Shown piece after piece: positions 63,942 through 64,000 of a stretch of 64,000 bases of DNA. Under the pieces are notes generated by a model. That model did not search any database. It was given only the letters and a program-made list of their open reading frames with translations, and had not been told where the DNA came from. The translations under genes were made by a program, and so were the position numbers. Within the stretch, counting starts at the first letter, position 1; every line of letters starts with the position of its first letter. The stretch comes from an uncultured Sulfitobacter sp. (GTDB lineage: Bacteria; Pseudomonadota; Alphaproteobacteria; Rhodobacterales; Rhodobacteraceae): the NCBI RefSeq assembly GCF_947500075.1, contig NZ_CANMQS010000008.1:99147-163146 (forward strand), read 5' to 3'.

Positions 63942-64000
63942 GTGGTCCAATTTGATTGTTAGTGCATGATCGGCCTTTGGTCCATCTGGACAATGGTTTC
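63937..64000. mobile_element. Possible end of an inserted element
   Basis: After the CD-NTase GTVIRLIS codons the sequence changes to ccacttgagtggtccaattt..., with a short ccact-tg-agtgg inverted repeat at the junction. It is not CD-NTase coding sequence in any forward frame. An insertion sequence end is the simplest reading, but only ~60 bases are visible and I cannot name a family. Confidence 0.35.

Noticed and set aside
1..64000. CRISPR array or origin of replication
   Set aside because: I saw no regularly spaced direct repeats and no DnaA-box cluster.

Overview
The window is GC-rich, gene-dense chromosomal DNA from an alphaproteobacterium, most likely a marine member of the Roseobacter group (Rhodobacteraceae). 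Support comes from the accB-accC-aat-DUF2155-NDUFA12 block, GapR, an ScfR-family regulator, an L9 protein with a long acidic tail, and many small overlapping operons. About 62 kb looks like stable chromosome. The last ~1.8 kb, just after a tRNA-Thr gene, looks like the edge of a horizontally acquired island.

Layout. 1-2.4 kb: the end of a cytochrome b561-YceI fusion, a separate periplasmic YceI protein and a small membrane protein. 2.7-5.5 kb: a MATE exporter and the rpsF-rpsR-rplI ribosomal operon. 5.6-11.7 kb: housekeeping and small enzymes (YbdK-type ligase, GNAT, lytic transglycosylase lipoprotein, Asp-nucleophile hydrolase, trigger factor, GapR, DUF442). 11.7-16.4 kb: an orphan FliM-like protein with a DLP-repeat tail, and a response regulator / small membrane protein / symporter-histidine kinase module. 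16.5-24.9 kb: an ScfR regulator, a complete Liv-type ABC importer and an acyl-CoA synthetase. 25-28.3 kb: accB-accC-aat, then DUF2155 and NDUFA12. 28.4-36.5 kb: an FkbM-GT61 fusion, RidA, ClpX, ClpP, a photolyase-like protein, a SoxB-like pseudoenzyme and a SAP/DUF6434 protein.

Two large catabolic operons follow. On the minus strand (46.2 to 36.6 kb), nine tightly packed genes encode tryptophan 2,3-dioxygenase, kynureninase, an anthranilate-CoA ligase candidate, a two-domain aminobenzoyl-CoA monooxygenase/reductase, beta-oxidation-like enzymes, a cupin and a MarR regulator. Together they describe tryptophan -> kynurenine -> anthranilate -> 2-aminobenzoyl-CoA degradation. On the plus strand (48.9-61.0 kb) an ABC importer, GH36 and GH42 galactosidases and all steps of the DeLey-Doudoroff galactose route form one operon. 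It faces an IclR regulator and its ATPase across a promoter with a perfect GTTCC-N7-GGAAC operator-like repeat.

The island edge (62.2-64 kb) holds an AlpA-type regulator and then two genes that resemble the core of a CBASS anti-phage system: a CapV-like patatin phospholipase and a CD-NTase. Both look broken. The patatin has a TGA codon exactly where the first glycine of the GTSTG nucleophile motif should be. The CD-NTase runs into unrelated sequence just after its GSFALGT motif, before the catalytic Asp pair.
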